Notes: generated by a model not told the origin, from the letters alone. Numbered from the stretch's first letter, positions 17,701 through 28,126 are shown. The stretch is DNA of 64,000 nucleotides from an uncultured Alphaproteobacteria bacterium (GCA_913051655.1 CAJXHI010000008.1:1-64000), one strand, 5' to 3'. Translations and numbers: made by a program.

Positions 17701-20238
17701 CGTATTCACGTAACTGTTTTCATGGATTCCGAACGCATCGTCCATCTGCCTTAATGTCATCAGCCGTAACGGATCGTTCTCTCCTTCACCTGTTGCAAAA
17801 GAAATAGGCTCTTCTGTTAGGTCTACAAACCCACGCACAGCTGCTACGCCGTAACTATGGCCAGCACCTTCGGAACGTTCTTTAAAAAGTCCCAAGATTG
17901 GAATGTCTTTATCCGTTTCAACGGTAAGAGCTCGTCTATGCCAATCGGTCACCGATTGAGCAATGGTATCAAATTTCACGCCGCCCACTGGGGTCTTAAT
18001 ATTCGGCAAATATTTCTTGAACACTGGGTCATTTGTGTCGAGGAAATTTGGCTCAAAAAATTCACCCCCCGAATAGCTTTCGACGGTACACAGCCCAACC
18101 TTACCCATCGTCTTCATTAGAGCTTTTTCAGCGGCTTTCCTGAACCTAAAAAAGGCTGGCCCCGCATCTTTTCCAAACAGTTCTTCGGCGCGCATTCGAA
18201 CCGCCAATGGATAAACGGCTGCAGCTCCGAAACCTAACGCGCAAGCGATGTGGTGAGATGAAGCGATTTGGCCACTTTCCACCACTAGTGATACCTTGAA
18301 CCTTAGCCCCTCTTCGATAAGCTTCTGGTTTATGGCGGAAACCACTAATGTCATCGGTATAGCAGCCCGCATTTTCGAAATGTGGCGGTCCGTGACTATG
18401 ACAATCCCACCCTTGTGTCGCGCAAAATCTGCGATATCACTAGCCACTTTATCAATAGCATCGACAAGTGATCGCGCGTTGGCTTGCTCGTTGTCCAAAA
18501 TAGGTTCATACAAAATGTCAAAATGTGCCCAAGGGGTATCTAGTTGTGCTTTGATTTTCAGCATCTCTACCATGCTTATAATGGGAGATTTCACAACAAT
18601 TTGTCTGGATTGACTTCGCCCTAGATGGGGCTTTTCGCCGAGCGCCACGCGCAACGTCATCCCATCCGCCTCTCTAATTGAGTCAAGTGGAGGGTTTGTC
18701 ACTTGAGCAAATCGCTGACTGAAATATTTGGCGACCCCGCCTTCATTGTCTGACAGTGCATTGATTGCATTGCCATATCCCATTGCTGAAATCTTTTCTA
18801 TTCCCGTTTGCAGCATTGGGTCCATAAGGAATTTAAAACTTTCTTGATTGTGAGTGTAGGCCACATAGCGAGCTGCGTTGCTCAAATCGCCTTTGTAGCG
18901 TATAGCAGCCTTAGCTGGATTTTCTTGCGCCTCTGTCAGATCACAAATTTTGATCTGAGCCTCTTCTAACAGCGCGGAGTAATTTTTTTTCGTCGCTAAA
19001 GTTTGCAACGCTTCATCTGTTGAATAAGTCTTTTTTTTCAAATGATCATAGTAAATCATTCCGCCCGCTTCAACTCTTCCACGACGTAGTATTGTTTCCG
19101 GTGGAAAGTCAATTTGGCCTGCCTCAGACATAACAGCGAGATATTCTTCGGTTTCGACTGACCGCAAAGGTCGCAATCCTAGCCGGTCGAGCCGCGCGCC
19201 AATTATATTTCCATCTCCGAAGATCAGTGCGGCTGGACCATCGTTTTTTTCTTCGGAAAGCGAAAAATACTCTAGCATCGCCCGCGCTTCCGGTGTCAGC
19301 CTCATATCATTTTCCCACGCTGGTGGCATCATCGCGACAACAGCTGTTACAAGATCAAGGCCTTCACCATAAACGCGCGAATTTAGTGTCTGATCGAGGC
19401 GACAACTGTCCGATTGCCCCTTCGGCCGGATTATGGAGGTATTGCGAGACAAGGCAATAGCTGTCTCGGACAATCTATTTTTCTTGTCAGTATTTAACTC
19501 TCCATTGTGCGCCATTAAGCGAAATGGTTGCGCCATTGACGGGTGCGGGTCTGTGTTTGTAGAAAACCGTGTATGGAAATAAATTGTGTGGACCTCATGT
19601 TCTGGGTCTGAAAGATCTTTAAAATAGGGTATGATTTCCCAAGAATTCAGTCGTCCTTTGAGTACCTGCATCCGTGACGACAATGAAAGGGGGTAAAGAC
19701 CCTCCAATTTTGGATTTGTATAGGCCTCCGCCTCAATCTCTAAGAGTGCACTGTGAATTCGGCGGTCAAAGCTTAGCCGCTCCATACCTTCTGGTGCAAC
19801 GAAAATCCACTGCACAATCGGTAACTGATATTTGGTTGAACGTACCCCAATAACATCGTTGTTGACAGGCACGTGGCGAATGGATCGTGTCTTAAACCCC
19901 GCGTTGTCTACTGCGGTTTCGATAAGCTGAGCAGCCAGGTTATGATGTACTGCATCAGAAGGTAGAAAAAAGTTTCCAACGCCAAACAGCCCAGGGGTTA
20001 GGTTAGAACCTGTAAGTTTTTTAAAGAATCTTAACGAAAGATCAATTGATATTCCTGCACCATCGCCTACACCTTCCGATGACATACCGCCCCTGTGCGG
20101 TACGGCGCAAAGCGCTTCGTTCCCTCGAGTAATAATATCATGGGTTTGTATGCTGTCCTTTCGTGTCAAGAAGCCGACACCGCATGCGCTGTGTTCGCAT
20201 TCTGGATCATAAAGCAAGGACGTAGAGGGTTTTTTCAC
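14779..20238 (-). CDS. Oversized GltB-like glutamate synthase
   Basis: At 1819 aa it exceeds the usual ~1500-aa GltB. Domain order: class II glutamine amidotransferase with nucleophile Cys19 after a short propeptide (CEHSACGVGF), the central linker domain, the FMN synthase barrel (SNSGEGGEHLSRYG, GQGAKPGEGGQLP, SPPPHHDTYSIEDLGQLI), a cysteine cluster near residues 1251-1261, and the GXGXG beta-helix (GNFALFGATGGQTF, FAVRNSGATVVVEG). The iron-sulfur ligands read C-x5-C-x3-C rather than the usual C-x5-C-x4-C. A ~170-aa helical C-terminal extension follows. The start is GTG with GGAG 8 bp upstream. No gltD is adjacent; a diflavin reductase follows instead. It should make glutamate from glutamine and 2-oxoglutarate, unless the variant site has shifted the chemistry. 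Confidence 0.8.
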   Translation of the reverse strand: MKKPSTSLLYDPECEHSACGVGFLTRKDSIQTHDIITRGNEALCAVPHRGGMSSEGVGDGAGISIDLSLRFFKKLTGSNLTPGLFGVGNFFLPSDAVHHNLAAQLIETAVDNAGFKTRSIRHVPVNNDVIGVRSTKYQLPIVQWIFVAPEGMERLSFDRRIHSALLEIEAEAYTNPKLEGLYPLSLSSRMQVLKGRLNSWEIIPYFKDLSDPEHEVHTIYFHTRFSTNTDPHPSMAQPFRLMAHNGELNTDKKNRLSETAIALSRNTSIIRPKGQSDSCRLDQTLNSRVYGEGLDLVTAVVAMMPPAWENDMRLTPEARAMLEYFSLSEEKNDGPAALIFGDGNIIGARLDRLGLRPLRSVETEEYLAVMSEAGQIDFPPETILRRGRVEAGGMIYYDHLKKKTYSTDEALQTLATKKNYSALLEEAQIKICDLTEAQENPAKAAIRYKGDLSNAARYVAYTHNQESFKFLMDPMLQTGIEKISAMGYGNAINALSDNEGGVAKYFSQRFAQVTNPPLDSIREADGMTLRVALGEKPHLGRSQSRQIVVKSPIISMVEMLKIKAQLDTPWAHFDILYEPILDNEQANARSLVDAIDKVASDIADFARHKGGIVIVTDRHISKMRAAIPMTLVVSAINQKLIEEGLRFKVSLVVESGQIASSHHIACALGFGAAAVYPLAVRMRAEELFGKDAGPAFFRFRKAAEKALMKTMGKVGLCTVESYSGGEFFEPNFLDTNDPVFKKYLPNIKTPVGGVKFDTIAQSVTDWHRRALTVETDKDIPILGLFKERSEGAGHSYGVAAVRGFVDLTEEPISFATGEGENDPLRLMTLRQMDDAFGIHENSYVNTSFEKLTADQIDSFVITPGYRDFSRMIAKERHRRPAALRDVLAFPADITFLNTVEEMKRELMLFNRAGNMDFVIRGLQVDAVGEGNFFLRLTGPNSQDIGRLDILAETFVERFGADIEGHYITKGSVRIATKGPAQDYLSRIRPAPERIKLQDVQPASEITKRLASGAMSHGALVASAHEAVAHGTNMVGGMSNSGEGGEHLSRYGTIRSSRIKQFASGRFGVWAGYLADPNLEEIEIKIGQGAKPGEGGQLPAPKVTVEIAAARGGTPGVELISPPPHHDTYSIEDLGQLIHDAKAARVRVIVKLVSSEGIGTIAVGVAKAGADLINVAGNTGGTGAAAVTSLKYTGRAAEIGIAEVHQALCANGIRQKVKLRCSGAMQTGSDVVKASLLGGDSFEFGTTALMMLKCVMAKNCNVKCPAGLTTNPEAFDGDARALAQYLLNIAHEVREILANLGLKSLDEARGRADLLHLLDHPSSVGQLNLRPMLQRAQEIKIEDPIYLERNFEVDDALIDQVRTRLVTGDEKTIELRPNRPLNNRDKTIGGQLGIDLERILNYELDDCPIWALEDSRGRRYLDRQTVRVVTSGSAGQSFGAFCNDGMVMDHTGTCNDGVGKGASGGQIIIRSPGGGRPEENVLIGNFALFGATGGQTFIEGQAGDRFAVRNSGATVVVEGVGDFCGEYMTNGAILNLGKFAKGYGNGMSGGFAYQYDPEGHLPDMISADSVCMGNLMDGSHHAEIHEDAIMQMLNWHIAATGSKLGQSLMENWQETRTRMVWIMPKALLQYQDADVILETRTRKDLLDELSNALAAHQIMILKSAWKREQPIHGGLTPAYGEADTEEMYRLLNSYTVLEQAQKLASKRVDISDRKEKDKAARMLILAEDFALMSALAKHARKALDAYDEDGLAVLVSNKRLNDFKRALSLRNVLSMDSPGTYGWILHQDRKNRAALGQIPSFDALFCQNALPDLIARTAAE

Positions 20239-20812
20239 AAAACATTCTCCAACCTAGTGCATTGTTCAATTAGTCTGAACTGGCTTTGCATAAATATGGG
20301 GATTACTGGCGCTGGCTCACTTCTGAGTCGCATGCTGGTTCCGCTGTCTTATGCGTATCCATCGTGATTTGCAACACCACGAGATCTTTTATACCGCCTA
20401 ACGCATTTGAAAACCGTTTCAAACATTAGGCCATCGTCAAATTTTTGACTAATGCCACGATTTAACCTTTTAGGCGCGGCAGATATCAGTGGGTCAGTGT
20501 AACTTGAGAAAACACATCCGTGCAGAATGATTTCGAAGCTTTGATACATAATCTTTGCACTAACGCATAACAGCAGTGGATCATGGTTTAAGAAGAGAGA
20601 CAGTTGCACACTTTATAAACATTGAAACTATTTACGCCTCAAAAAGCAGATTTGGGCGTATACGCTCGTAACCAGCACTCAGAAAAACATCTGATATCAG
20701 ATTAAATGTGTGGGTGAGTTTTCACTGTCAGAATTGAATGCTAATCAAGGATTTAAGTTTAGCACAACGTGATGGAAAATGGTGTAATATTGCTTAAATT
20801 AGGAGATTATTT
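20239..20812. other. Intergenic region upstream of the GltB-like operon
   Basis: No supported gene. The promoter of the GltB-like operon should lie at the left edge on the minus strand. The minus-strand ORF 20349..20609 lacks a ribosome binding site and family features. The right end runs into the integrase remnant. Confidence 0.3.
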
Positions 20813-21467
20813 GCGCCCATTAAAGCTCTGGTCAATCTAGGATTTGATGAATTTTGACAAAATTTTCAGAACATATTTTCATGTATCTATCAGCAAGACG
20901 TAGAGAAAGGAAAAACTCGAATACCGATGCAAGACTTCGCACTCCTCTCAATTAAAATTATTTGTTCTGAAATTGACGACGAAATGCGCCGGCTTATTGC
21001 ACTATTATCAGACAATGGGGTGAGGTTTTCTGTGGCCTGTGGGTTGATGCGCGAAGATATCTTTCTAAGCGAAGAAAATCCGCATTTATTGGTGAGACCG
21101 CGCTAGTGCAGGCATCTGAAGACATCTACCAGCGAGCTTATGCTTTCGTTTGTGACTAGTTTGGGATGCAAATAAAGCACTCAAATGTTCAAGTATAAAG
21201 TTCTTGTTCCCAAAATATTGTAATTAAGAAGGTGTAAATGCAAAATTGGCCAGCGTTGTGCTGAACAAATTGTCAAAGGGCAGGGTGCCAAAAGATTGTG
21301 TTGTTTATTCATTTCGACATAGTTGTCGCGATAAATTACGCGCTATTGAAAGCACATCAAAAATAGTTGTTGAACAAGGCGAGTGGAGCGTAACAGGGAT
21401 TAGTACTTCTTACAGACCCGTTTTAAACCATGGTATTAAAGCAACAATATATAAGCCAACTGTTTAA
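20813..21467 (+). pseudogene. Tyrosine recombinase (phage-type integrase) remnant
   Basis: Shifting between frames recovers the C-terminal half of a Roseobacter-type integrase: APIKALVNLGFDEF, QNIFSCIYQQDVEKGKTRIP, CSEIDDEMRRLIALLSDNG, GLMREDIF..NPHLLVRP, RHLKTSTSE, then VPKDCVVYSFRHSCRDKLRA and GEWSVTGISTSY. The box II motif (FRHSxRDxLRA) is intact, but the catalytic tyrosine region is followed by a wrong tail. Several stops (TGA, TAG, TAA) and at least one frameshift break the gene. Only the 21246..21467 piece appears in the ORF track. It marks a former integration site for a genomic island or prophage. Confidence 0.75.
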
Positions 21468-21479
21468 TGTGACTCAAGT

Positions 21480-23174
21480 TTAACTTATTAATTGGAAGTT
21501 TGTTATGTCTACCATGCCACGGTCGGTAATTTTTAAAGAAGGAATCACGGGCAGGGCGAGAAACGCGAGTTGCAAAAACGGCTCATTGAGAGATACGCCA
21601 AGTGCTACAGCAGCTGTTCGCATATTTTGTAGGTCTGTGCGCACCTGCTCAAACGGCATAAGGCTCATAAGGCCAGCTACAGGCAATGCAAGCTCCGCTA
21701 CGACTATACCGTCCTCGGCAATTACAAGACCGCCTTCAATTTCGGAAAGTCGGTTGGTAGCGATAGCGATATCGTCATAATTCATGCCCACGCAAGCGAT
21801 GTTATGATGGTCATGACAAACGGTCGAGGCGATTGCACCAGTCTGCAATCCAAAGCCGCGAACAAAACCTGTGGCAATATTGCCGTTCTTGCCATGCCTC
21901 TCCACTACAACTATGCGCGCCAGATCGCGGGCTGGATCAGGATGTTTGTCACCATCGCGTATTGGAATCGTCTCGCGTAGGTGCTCTGTTATAATCTGGC
22001 CTTCTATTATGCCAATCACATCGGTTTCTTCGCGGTTGACAGTAGTGCGGAAATCCTGCGCACAAACTTTAGGGGCATTCACCGAGTTACGTGCTACAGG
22101 TGCCAAGATGGACCTTGCGGCAAATGCAGAATCACTGACCTGTACTCCGCCTGCCAGTACCATTCCGACCTCACATGCTTGCACATCCGACAGTACGACT
22201 ATGTCAGCTCTCTTGCCTGGCGCGATTTGACCGCGGTCATTTAGGCCAAAGGCTTCAGCTCCCGAAAGTGAAGCTGCGCGATAGGCTGCGAGTGGTGGAG
22301 TACCCAGCCGGATTAGCTCTGCCACCATAAAATTTAAGTGACCCTCCTCGGCAATATCCAACGGATTTCTGTCATCGGTGCACAGGCACATGTATGGTGC
22401 TGTAGTTTGTGTTAGAAGCGGTTGAAGAGCTTGTAGATCCTTGCTGACAGAACCTTCGCGGATCAAGACACGCAATCCCTTTTGTAGTTTTTCCAGCGCT
22501 TCTTCTGCAGTTGTCGCTTCGTGCTCGGTGCGGATGCCAGCACTTATATATGCATTTAGATCGCGCCCGGACAGTAGTGGACAATGTCCGTCAATATGAC
22601 CAAGCTCAAACAGTGTTAACTTGGCCATGGCTTCTGCATCGCGGTGGATCACTGCGGGGTAGTTCATGAACTCGGCAAGTCCGATGCCAGAAGGGTGGCC
22701 CATCAACGGTAAGAGGTCTGCGGCGTCAATTCGCGCGCCTGCAGTTTCCATATCGGTCGATGGAACACAAGAGGATAACTGGACGCGGATATCCATCAGT
22801 GTGTGCAGGCTGGCATCTTGGAAGTAGCGTATACCGTCGGGGCCAATGACATTTGCAATTTCATGCGGATCGCAAATTGCGGTGGTAACACCGAGCGGCG
22901 TAACGCAGCGGTCAAATTCAAATGGGGTGACCAGAGAAGATTCGATATGTAGATGGGTATCGATAAAGCCGGGAACCAACGTTTGGCCATTTACATCGAT
23001 TTTGACCTTGCCATCATAGTCTGCTCCAGTACCAACAATGGTATCTCCACAGATTGCGACATCCCCTTTAATCATAGTATCGGTTACAAGATCCCAGACT
23101 ATACCACCGCTCAAAACCAAGTCAGCTGGCTCATCTCCGCGTCCCTGCGCAATTCGCATTTCCAGATCACTCAT
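21480..23174 (-). CDS. ade: Adenine deaminase
   Basis: A 564-aa member of the amidohydrolase superfamily, adenine deaminase (Ade/YfcD-type) branch. The metal-binding start of the barrel is [37 protein letters not shown] and [16 protein letters not shown] carry further ligands. The Ade-specific C-terminal domain shows [15 protein letters not shown]. It deaminates adenine to hypoxanthine in purine salvage, in the cytoplasm. It stands alone between two decayed regions; the ATG has GGAGTAATGAA just upstream. Confidence 0.95.
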   Translation of the reverse strand: MSDLEMRIAQGRGDEPADLVLSGGIVWDLVTDTMIKGDVAICGDTIVGTGADYDGKVKIDVNGQTLVPGFIDTHLHIESSLVTPFEFDRCVTPLGVTTAICDPHEIANVIGPDGIRYFQDASLHTLMDIRVQLSSCVPSTDMETAGARIDAADLLPLMGHPSGIGLAEFMNYPAVIHRDAEAMAKLTLFELGHIDGHCPLLSGRDLNAYISAGIRTEHEATTAEEALEKLQKGLRVLIREGSVSKDLQALQPLLTQTTAPYMCLCTDDRNPLDIAEEGHLNFMVAELIRLGTPPLAAYRAASLSGAEAFGLNDRGQIAPGKRADIVVLSDVQACEVGMVLAGGVQVSDSAFAARSILAPVARNSVNAPKVCAQDFRTTVNREETDVIGIIEGQIITEHLRETIPIRDGDKHPDPARDLARIVVVERHGKNGNIATGFVRGFGLQTGAIASTVCHDHHNIACVGMNYDDIAIATNRLSEIEGGLVIAEDGIVVAELALPVAGLMSLMPFEQVRTDLQNMRTAAVALGVSLNEPFLQLAFLALPVIPSLKITDRGMVDITNFQLIS

Positions 23175-24399
23175 TTCATTACTCCGCTATTGACATATCA
23201 AGACGCCGCACAACCCTTTGTTCGACAATCACTACGTTCTGCTGGAATAGTCTGGATAGCAGGACTGATACAGCAGACACCACCCAGATCATGCCATAGT
23301 CAAGAAATCCGCATGGCTAATTCAAAAGTTTACCAAGCCCTTTCCTGTTTGGCAGTGATTTAATTCTTCTTACGCCCAACTGTGCGACTGGAACGGCGAG
23401 TCTCGTAACTGCAAAACATCATGGTCAGCAGTAACTAGCCAGTACCTTCTATGTAATTTTTAGAAAAAATTATAAATAAATTCAATTGCTCCCAGATTTG
23501 AAATATCCAAATCTTCTATTTGATTTATTATTATAGACGGTACGTAAACCTACATTCATCGGATTTAAAGAGAAGCGCCGTCAGACGTTTTAGAGCAATT
23601 ATAAAAGCCACATTTTAATTCTATCAAAAATCCTCCCAACTTCAAAACCGTTTTCAATATTTGCTTTATTTAGATTAACCACGTAGAGCTCATATTGGGT
23701 TGCAGAACCCTCGCTCTTTAAATGGTCTTTAATCGGCAAGTTATTGAAGGTTTTTTAATGTTGAGGTTAAGACAAACCAATAAGTGATAATCATCGATTA
23801 AGGATAATCCTTTTTAAAAATGAAAGAAAAAAAATCGCGTCAAAGACGCGGGTCCCCAATGGTATACCCAAATTCATCACGACCCGCTTGCAATATCTAC
23901 AACTTTTCTTGACGAAGTTTTGAAAGCGCAAAATCGATAATCTACTAGCTGCGGCCTCGCTAGTCTTAACATCGATAATTATGCCTCCGTAAGCTCCTTG
24001 ATCTCTCCAACCTTCAGCCAAGTTTGAATTTGCCATGCTGGTTACAAAGCATGGTTTATCCTTTTCGGTTGACATACTATTCACGTGGCAATGATTAATA
24101 GCAGCGATACCATCAACAAAATAAGAACGCCAATTCGGCTCAAAAATATAGATTAAGCCAAGTGTTACAATGCGATTAAATCGTGTTGCAAGGACTATTG
24201 GCTTATAGTCGATGACCCATAAATGATTAAATGAGGGTAGTTATCGGCTAGACGCTTTAACCTATAACACTCGTTCAAAAATTTTTCTTAACACGAGCTT
24301 TAAATGTGAAACGATGTAAAAATAAAAGATAACTTTAAAAAATATGTTGAGATGCTGCATAAGCATAAAGGCGAATTGACAAAGAGCAAATTTTCTTTC
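23175..24399. other. Gene-poor AT-rich stretch
   Basis: No recognised gene. One minus-strand frame, 23791..24084 (97 codons, GTG start), has some protein character (KDKPCFVTSMANSN, AEGWRDQGAYGGIIIDV) and recalls a DUF2971-type pattern, but it lacks a clear ribosome binding site and ends in hydrophobic residues that do not fit. I treat it as a possible remnant. The rest is AT-rich sequence without stable frames. Confidence 0.3.
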
Positions 24400-24625
24400 G
24401 TGCTATACCTTACACATTGAGCCAAAAGGATATCGCTATACCGAGTGCGTTTTGGTGGATAGAACAAACGATATCGCAGAACCTGTCTGAAAATAGTGAC
24501 GATTTGCGATAACGGTGCCAGTGGATACAAGGGCCCCAAGCTACAGTGCTGGTGATATTTTGTTTTGTAATCCCAAAACAACGCCGCAATTGGCTGACGA
24601 TGTGGTGATCCGCACAAAAAACTAA
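24400..24625 (+). pseudogene. Remnant of a phage-type repressor with S24 peptidase-like domain
   Basis: At 24515..24625 the frame reads PVDTRAPSYSAGDILFCNP followed by PQLADDVVIRTKN and a stop. This matches the segment around the Ser of LexA/CI-like S24 domains (SMEPRYxxGDxxFVNP...GDDVVI), with the catalytic serine position degraded. Upstream, HIEPKGYRYTECVLVDRTND lies in another frame before stops. It appears to be a decayed phage-type transcriptional repressor, consistent with the integrase corpse 3 kb away. The minus-strand ORFs listed here are shadows. Confidence 0.45.
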
Positions 24626-25381
24626 AGCCCGCATTTGTGAAGTCACTGATATTCAGCCAACTCAAAACCGTATTGACCCCGAATCACGTAGCTAAGTTAT
24701 TATTTCTGCGTTGAAATAAGTATGCCTGCGCTCGCAGAATTATGAAAAGGAGAAGCATACTGCAAAAATCTTGGCTCTTAACGCAACCGGATGACCGAAA
24801 TTGAGTATGCAGATTGGTTTTACATCCGAGATACAGATGACGAAGTTAATCTTGTCATTGACGGAGGCGGTCGCTCGACAAAGCATTTACACGGAAATTT
24901 TTTAAAAAAATGCTGAAATTAGCCGTATGCAGAAGGTTCTGAGGCTAAAAGTAGAGCATAAATATAGCTAGGCACGCAGTAGCACTGTAGCTGATTCACT
25001 CCGTTAACAAAATCCAAAGGCCTCTTAAGCACCACTTGTCATAAGTGGAAAGTGGTGTGTTTGCGACCGCATCGGCAGGTCAAGTTGCAGTATTTACATC
25101 ATTCAGCACGGAATAAGAGCACCCAGTACCGAAATAATAAGCAACGATTATAGAGGTGCAATAGACTCCAGCCCCGAAGTTTCGCTGCTACTATGAACCT
25201 AAACGGACCTGAATATAACACAGCACCATCAGCTTAAGGTGGAAACTATTGTTAAATCTACCAAGTGCAAATATCGCTAAAAAAACTAAAAAATTTGCTT
25301 TTCGACGATCTTCTGATCATCTGCGGGGATGCGACTAACGTTCAGGTGTAGAAGTTTTTGATATTTATCAATAGTTCACAT
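24626..25381. other. Intergenic stretch, nothing recognised
   Basis: I see no gene, RNA or repeat that can be supported. Both strands are broken by frequent stops. Confidence 0.3.
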
Positions 25382-25448
25382 AAAAAACGGCCCCGCATGA
25401 GAGCAGGGCCAGTCCAACAGGGAGGAAAGGTGCTAAAATTTGCACCTT
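25382..25448 (-). ncRNA. Candidate small RNA with CCUCCC between two hairpins
   Basis: On the minus strand a perfect 7-bp hairpin (AAGGTGC-AAATTTTA-GCACCTT, 25448..25427) is followed by an unpaired segment containing CCTCCC, then an 8-bp stem GGCCCTGC-TCTCAT-GCGGGGCC (one G-U pair) and GTTTTTT, a canonical intrinsic terminator. A TATTAT -10 box lies at 25459..25454, with a weak TTAAAA about 17 bp further upstream, placing the start at the first hairpin and giving a transcript of about 67 nt. The arrangement resembles alphaproteobacterial small RNAs with exposed anti-Shine-Dalgarno (CCUCC) motifs. No protein gene is upstream that this could terminate. Confidence 0.5.
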
Positions 25449-25459
25449 GCGCGATAATA

Positions 25460-27180
25460 CGGACAAATTACGGATATTTTAAACATTTAAATTTTTATGA
25501 GCGGACTTTGGCTCATAAAGCTTCCAGCTGAAGTACGAAATTTGGCATGAACTTGGCGTGATAATGAGATAATATTTTTGCATTGGATTGCATTGGGTCA
25601 TAAAACTCCCAAACAGGGTGCTCAATGAGTGAAAAAGCACAAGTCGTAAAACTGAAACAAAGCAAACCAATGCAAAGAGTAATTTTTTAAAAAAACATTC
25701 TCCAAAAAGTGAAAATTTTTACTGCCTGTAGTAACCTTAAGTTAAAGAAGATACCTTAAATTTAAGACGCCGAAAAAAAGCGGTGCGCCAAAATCAGATT
25801 CACAAAAAGAAATTAGTGATTTTCTTGGTGTGTAAAAACTAGATTACCTTGCAGGATTTGACAAAGCCTTTGGTAAGTCTGAAATGATGCAAGCCTTAGA
25901 AAAACAACTAAATACGATAAACGAAAGCCGTTAGTATATTCAAAGTGGTGTAGTTATCAAAAACTCAAAGCCCTCAAACATCTTGCTTAACTCTTGAAAG
26001 TATCACACTTTGAAATAATTCAGGTGTTGGTAACGAAGGTCCAGATTACTCTTAAAACGGTGAATTTAATTACAAATTTTCAAAGTTTATGCTGACGCAG
26101 AGCAGGGGCGACACAAGTGAATGTAAAGGCAAAGTATCGGCGAGCGATGTCCGCTAATGAAAATAACTTTAGCACCTGTAAGCTTCTTTTAAGCAAAACG
26201 CTATATAATTGTTATAACTTTTTTCAAGGATTTCATTTCCAATCGAACTCTTAGCCTATGGGTTAAACATGTTGAGAAAACCCGTGGAAGCTGATGAAGT
26301 TGTTAAAGCCGGAAAGCATCTTGCGTGCCTCTCTAGCGTTCATATGAGCAGAAAATGGCCAAAACTCATCGCTAAGCCTGCCTAGATTGAACCAGACTGC
26401 GCTTGGGAAAACGCTTGCTGCAAGAGATTTGAACGTAGGTTCAGCGATGAACTGTTCAACGGGAAGATTTTCTATAGTCTTAGCGTAGCGCAAATCATCT
26501 TCGGTTTTTGGTGGAAACTTTAGAACACAAAAAGAATATATAGTGCGTTAGGCTAACGCTTATCCGCTCGTGCATCTATATTTACCATGGATCATATTCC
26601 AATCATACACTTACGATCAACTTGACCTAATTGCATCGAGCAGTACAGGGACCTCTGATTGGAAAGAGCAAAGAAATATGAATTGTAATGCCAGGGCTGT
26701 TCGATCAAAAAAATGGATATACATTAACTTTTTACTAGACTTTAACACTCAAAAAAACACACTTAGCTGTTGTTTTGTGCGTAATTTGTAATCTTTAAGT
26801 GCTCAGAGCACTCAAGCTTAAGGTGAAAAATGAGTGTTTACAAAAGCAATCATGCAAGAATCGTGCCTTGATTCTCATAAATAAAAAAATTAAAATAAGT
26901 TATTGCTTTCAGTAAGTTAAAAACTTTCTAAAAGTGGAATGTTTATTCATCGACCTTGTGGATAAATCTGTGTTTAAAAAGATTGCTTAGCCTTATGAAA
27001 TAGCCGTATTCTATTGTCTCTGCTTATTTCAGAAGTTTTTTAGAGTATTACGACTAATTTAAACTTTGTCTTAAATTAGTCGTATGCTATGTCCACCTCC
27101 GTTGGCACAGTCCAACTAGCATTTGAAATACAATTTTATAAGAAACACGCAACTGTACCGGCGTAATAAAGGAATGGCAC
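25460..27180. other. Gene-poor 1.7-kb stretch with small decayed ORFs
   Basis: No intact gene is supported. At 25764..25934 (+) one frame reads KKSGAPKSDSQKEISDFLGV, a TAA at 25833, then KLDYLAGFDKAFGKSEMMQA to TAG, a likely small decayed gene of unknown family with a CAA>TAA change. At 26263..26520 (-) a frame reads KFPPKTEDDLRYAKTIENLP and ASVFPSAVWFNLGRLSD; it may be a fragment of an unknown protein. The plus-strand ORF 26570..26791 shows no family features. Confidence 0.3.
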
Positions 27181-27615
27181 TTGTCTGTAAATGAGCCCAA
27201 CAATGGAGTTCTGAGTGCGGAACGCTCTGAAAATTGGTGTGCATTTAAATTCGTGGAGTCAGCAACTGCAAGATCGGTCAGTAAGATATTCCGTAAACGT
27301 GATACCCTTCACAAACTCGTGGCTGAGCAAATCTATATGGCCAATAATCCGTCCTATGTTCCGACAAAATCTAAATGGGTCACTGGTATTGACGGAAATG
27401 TCCGCCAAGTTATGGTGCCCAAAAAACAAAAAAAATGGTGGGTGTTATTGCCAGATGGAAAGCTGCAAATAGCTGTTTATTGGAAGTCTAAACAAATAGA
27501 GTTTGAAGAAGGAAAAAATGCGATTGAAGTAGACAGCGCAAACGAATTAGTTCCAACGCTAGAAAGTATCAAGCAAAGTATTGACTTAGGCGACTTTGAT
27601 GTTTTTATCGCCTAG
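27181..27615 (+). CDS. Hypothetical protein, DUF6641-like
   Basis: A 144-aa soluble protein starting at TTG 27181, with AAAGGA upstream. The central AEQIYMANNPSYVPTKSKW and VMVPKKQKKWWVLLPDGK, then GKNAIEVDSANELVPTLESI, match my recollection of the DUF6641 pattern: a short lysine/tryptophan-rich beta core and a C-terminal helix, often found in mobile or phage-derived contexts. Function unknown. It is an intact gene stranded in a decayed region, which suggests it is still under selection or recently acquired. Confidence 0.55.
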   Translation: MSVNEPNNGVLSAERSENWCAFKFVESATARSVSKIFRKRDTLHKLVAEQIYMANNPSYVPTKSKWVTGIDGNVRQVMVPKKQKKWWVLLPDGKLQIAVYWKSKQIEFEEGKNAIEVDSANELVPTLESIKQSIDLGDFDVFIA

Positions 27616-28126
27616 TTGATTTGTGAAAGATATGAAAATAAACACTCAGTTATAAAAAATCCAAACTTAACTTGGACTAAACTTACCTTTATCATGAACA
27701 CCCCTTTGCGGCATCGTGTCAATGACAGAAGCATTTATTGCAGATCTTTGGTTAGCTACTCTATTGCATACCCGCGTTAAATTTAACGTACATAGCCGCT
27801 GTAGCTGCAAAATAGCCCGATGTAACAGTCCCACGTCGAGCACTTTTGGTCAGTCGTATTAATAAAGGGAAATGTATAACGCATACCCATGCTCTACAAA
27901 GGGGTGTCAGCATATACTGTGATTATAAAAACTGTGTATTGTTATCTGGAACAGCATCCAGTTGTCTTGCTCGAGCAGTATGTATCACCATTACGGCAGT
28001 AACAGATTGAGTGATATTTGATTCTTCAATACCCATGTGCAAAAGTATTGCGACAGAAACTTGCTTGTTGTTATTCTATACGTGAAAGCTCTAGGTTAGT
28101 GTTGTTTAGGAGCGCTGAGTGGTGAA
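27616..28126. other. Intergenic stretch, nothing recognised
   Basis: No supported gene or RNA. The right end should hold the promoter of the DMSP-lyase-type cupin gene. Confidence 0.3.

Noticed and set aside
23791-24084. 97-aa minus-strand ORF as a DUF2971 gene
   Set aside because: Only a short segment fits; there is no ribosome binding site, and the C-terminal part does not match.
24300-24665. 121-aa minus-strand ORF
   Set aside because: Its composition is not protein-like and the plus strand carries the S24 repressor remnant at the same place.
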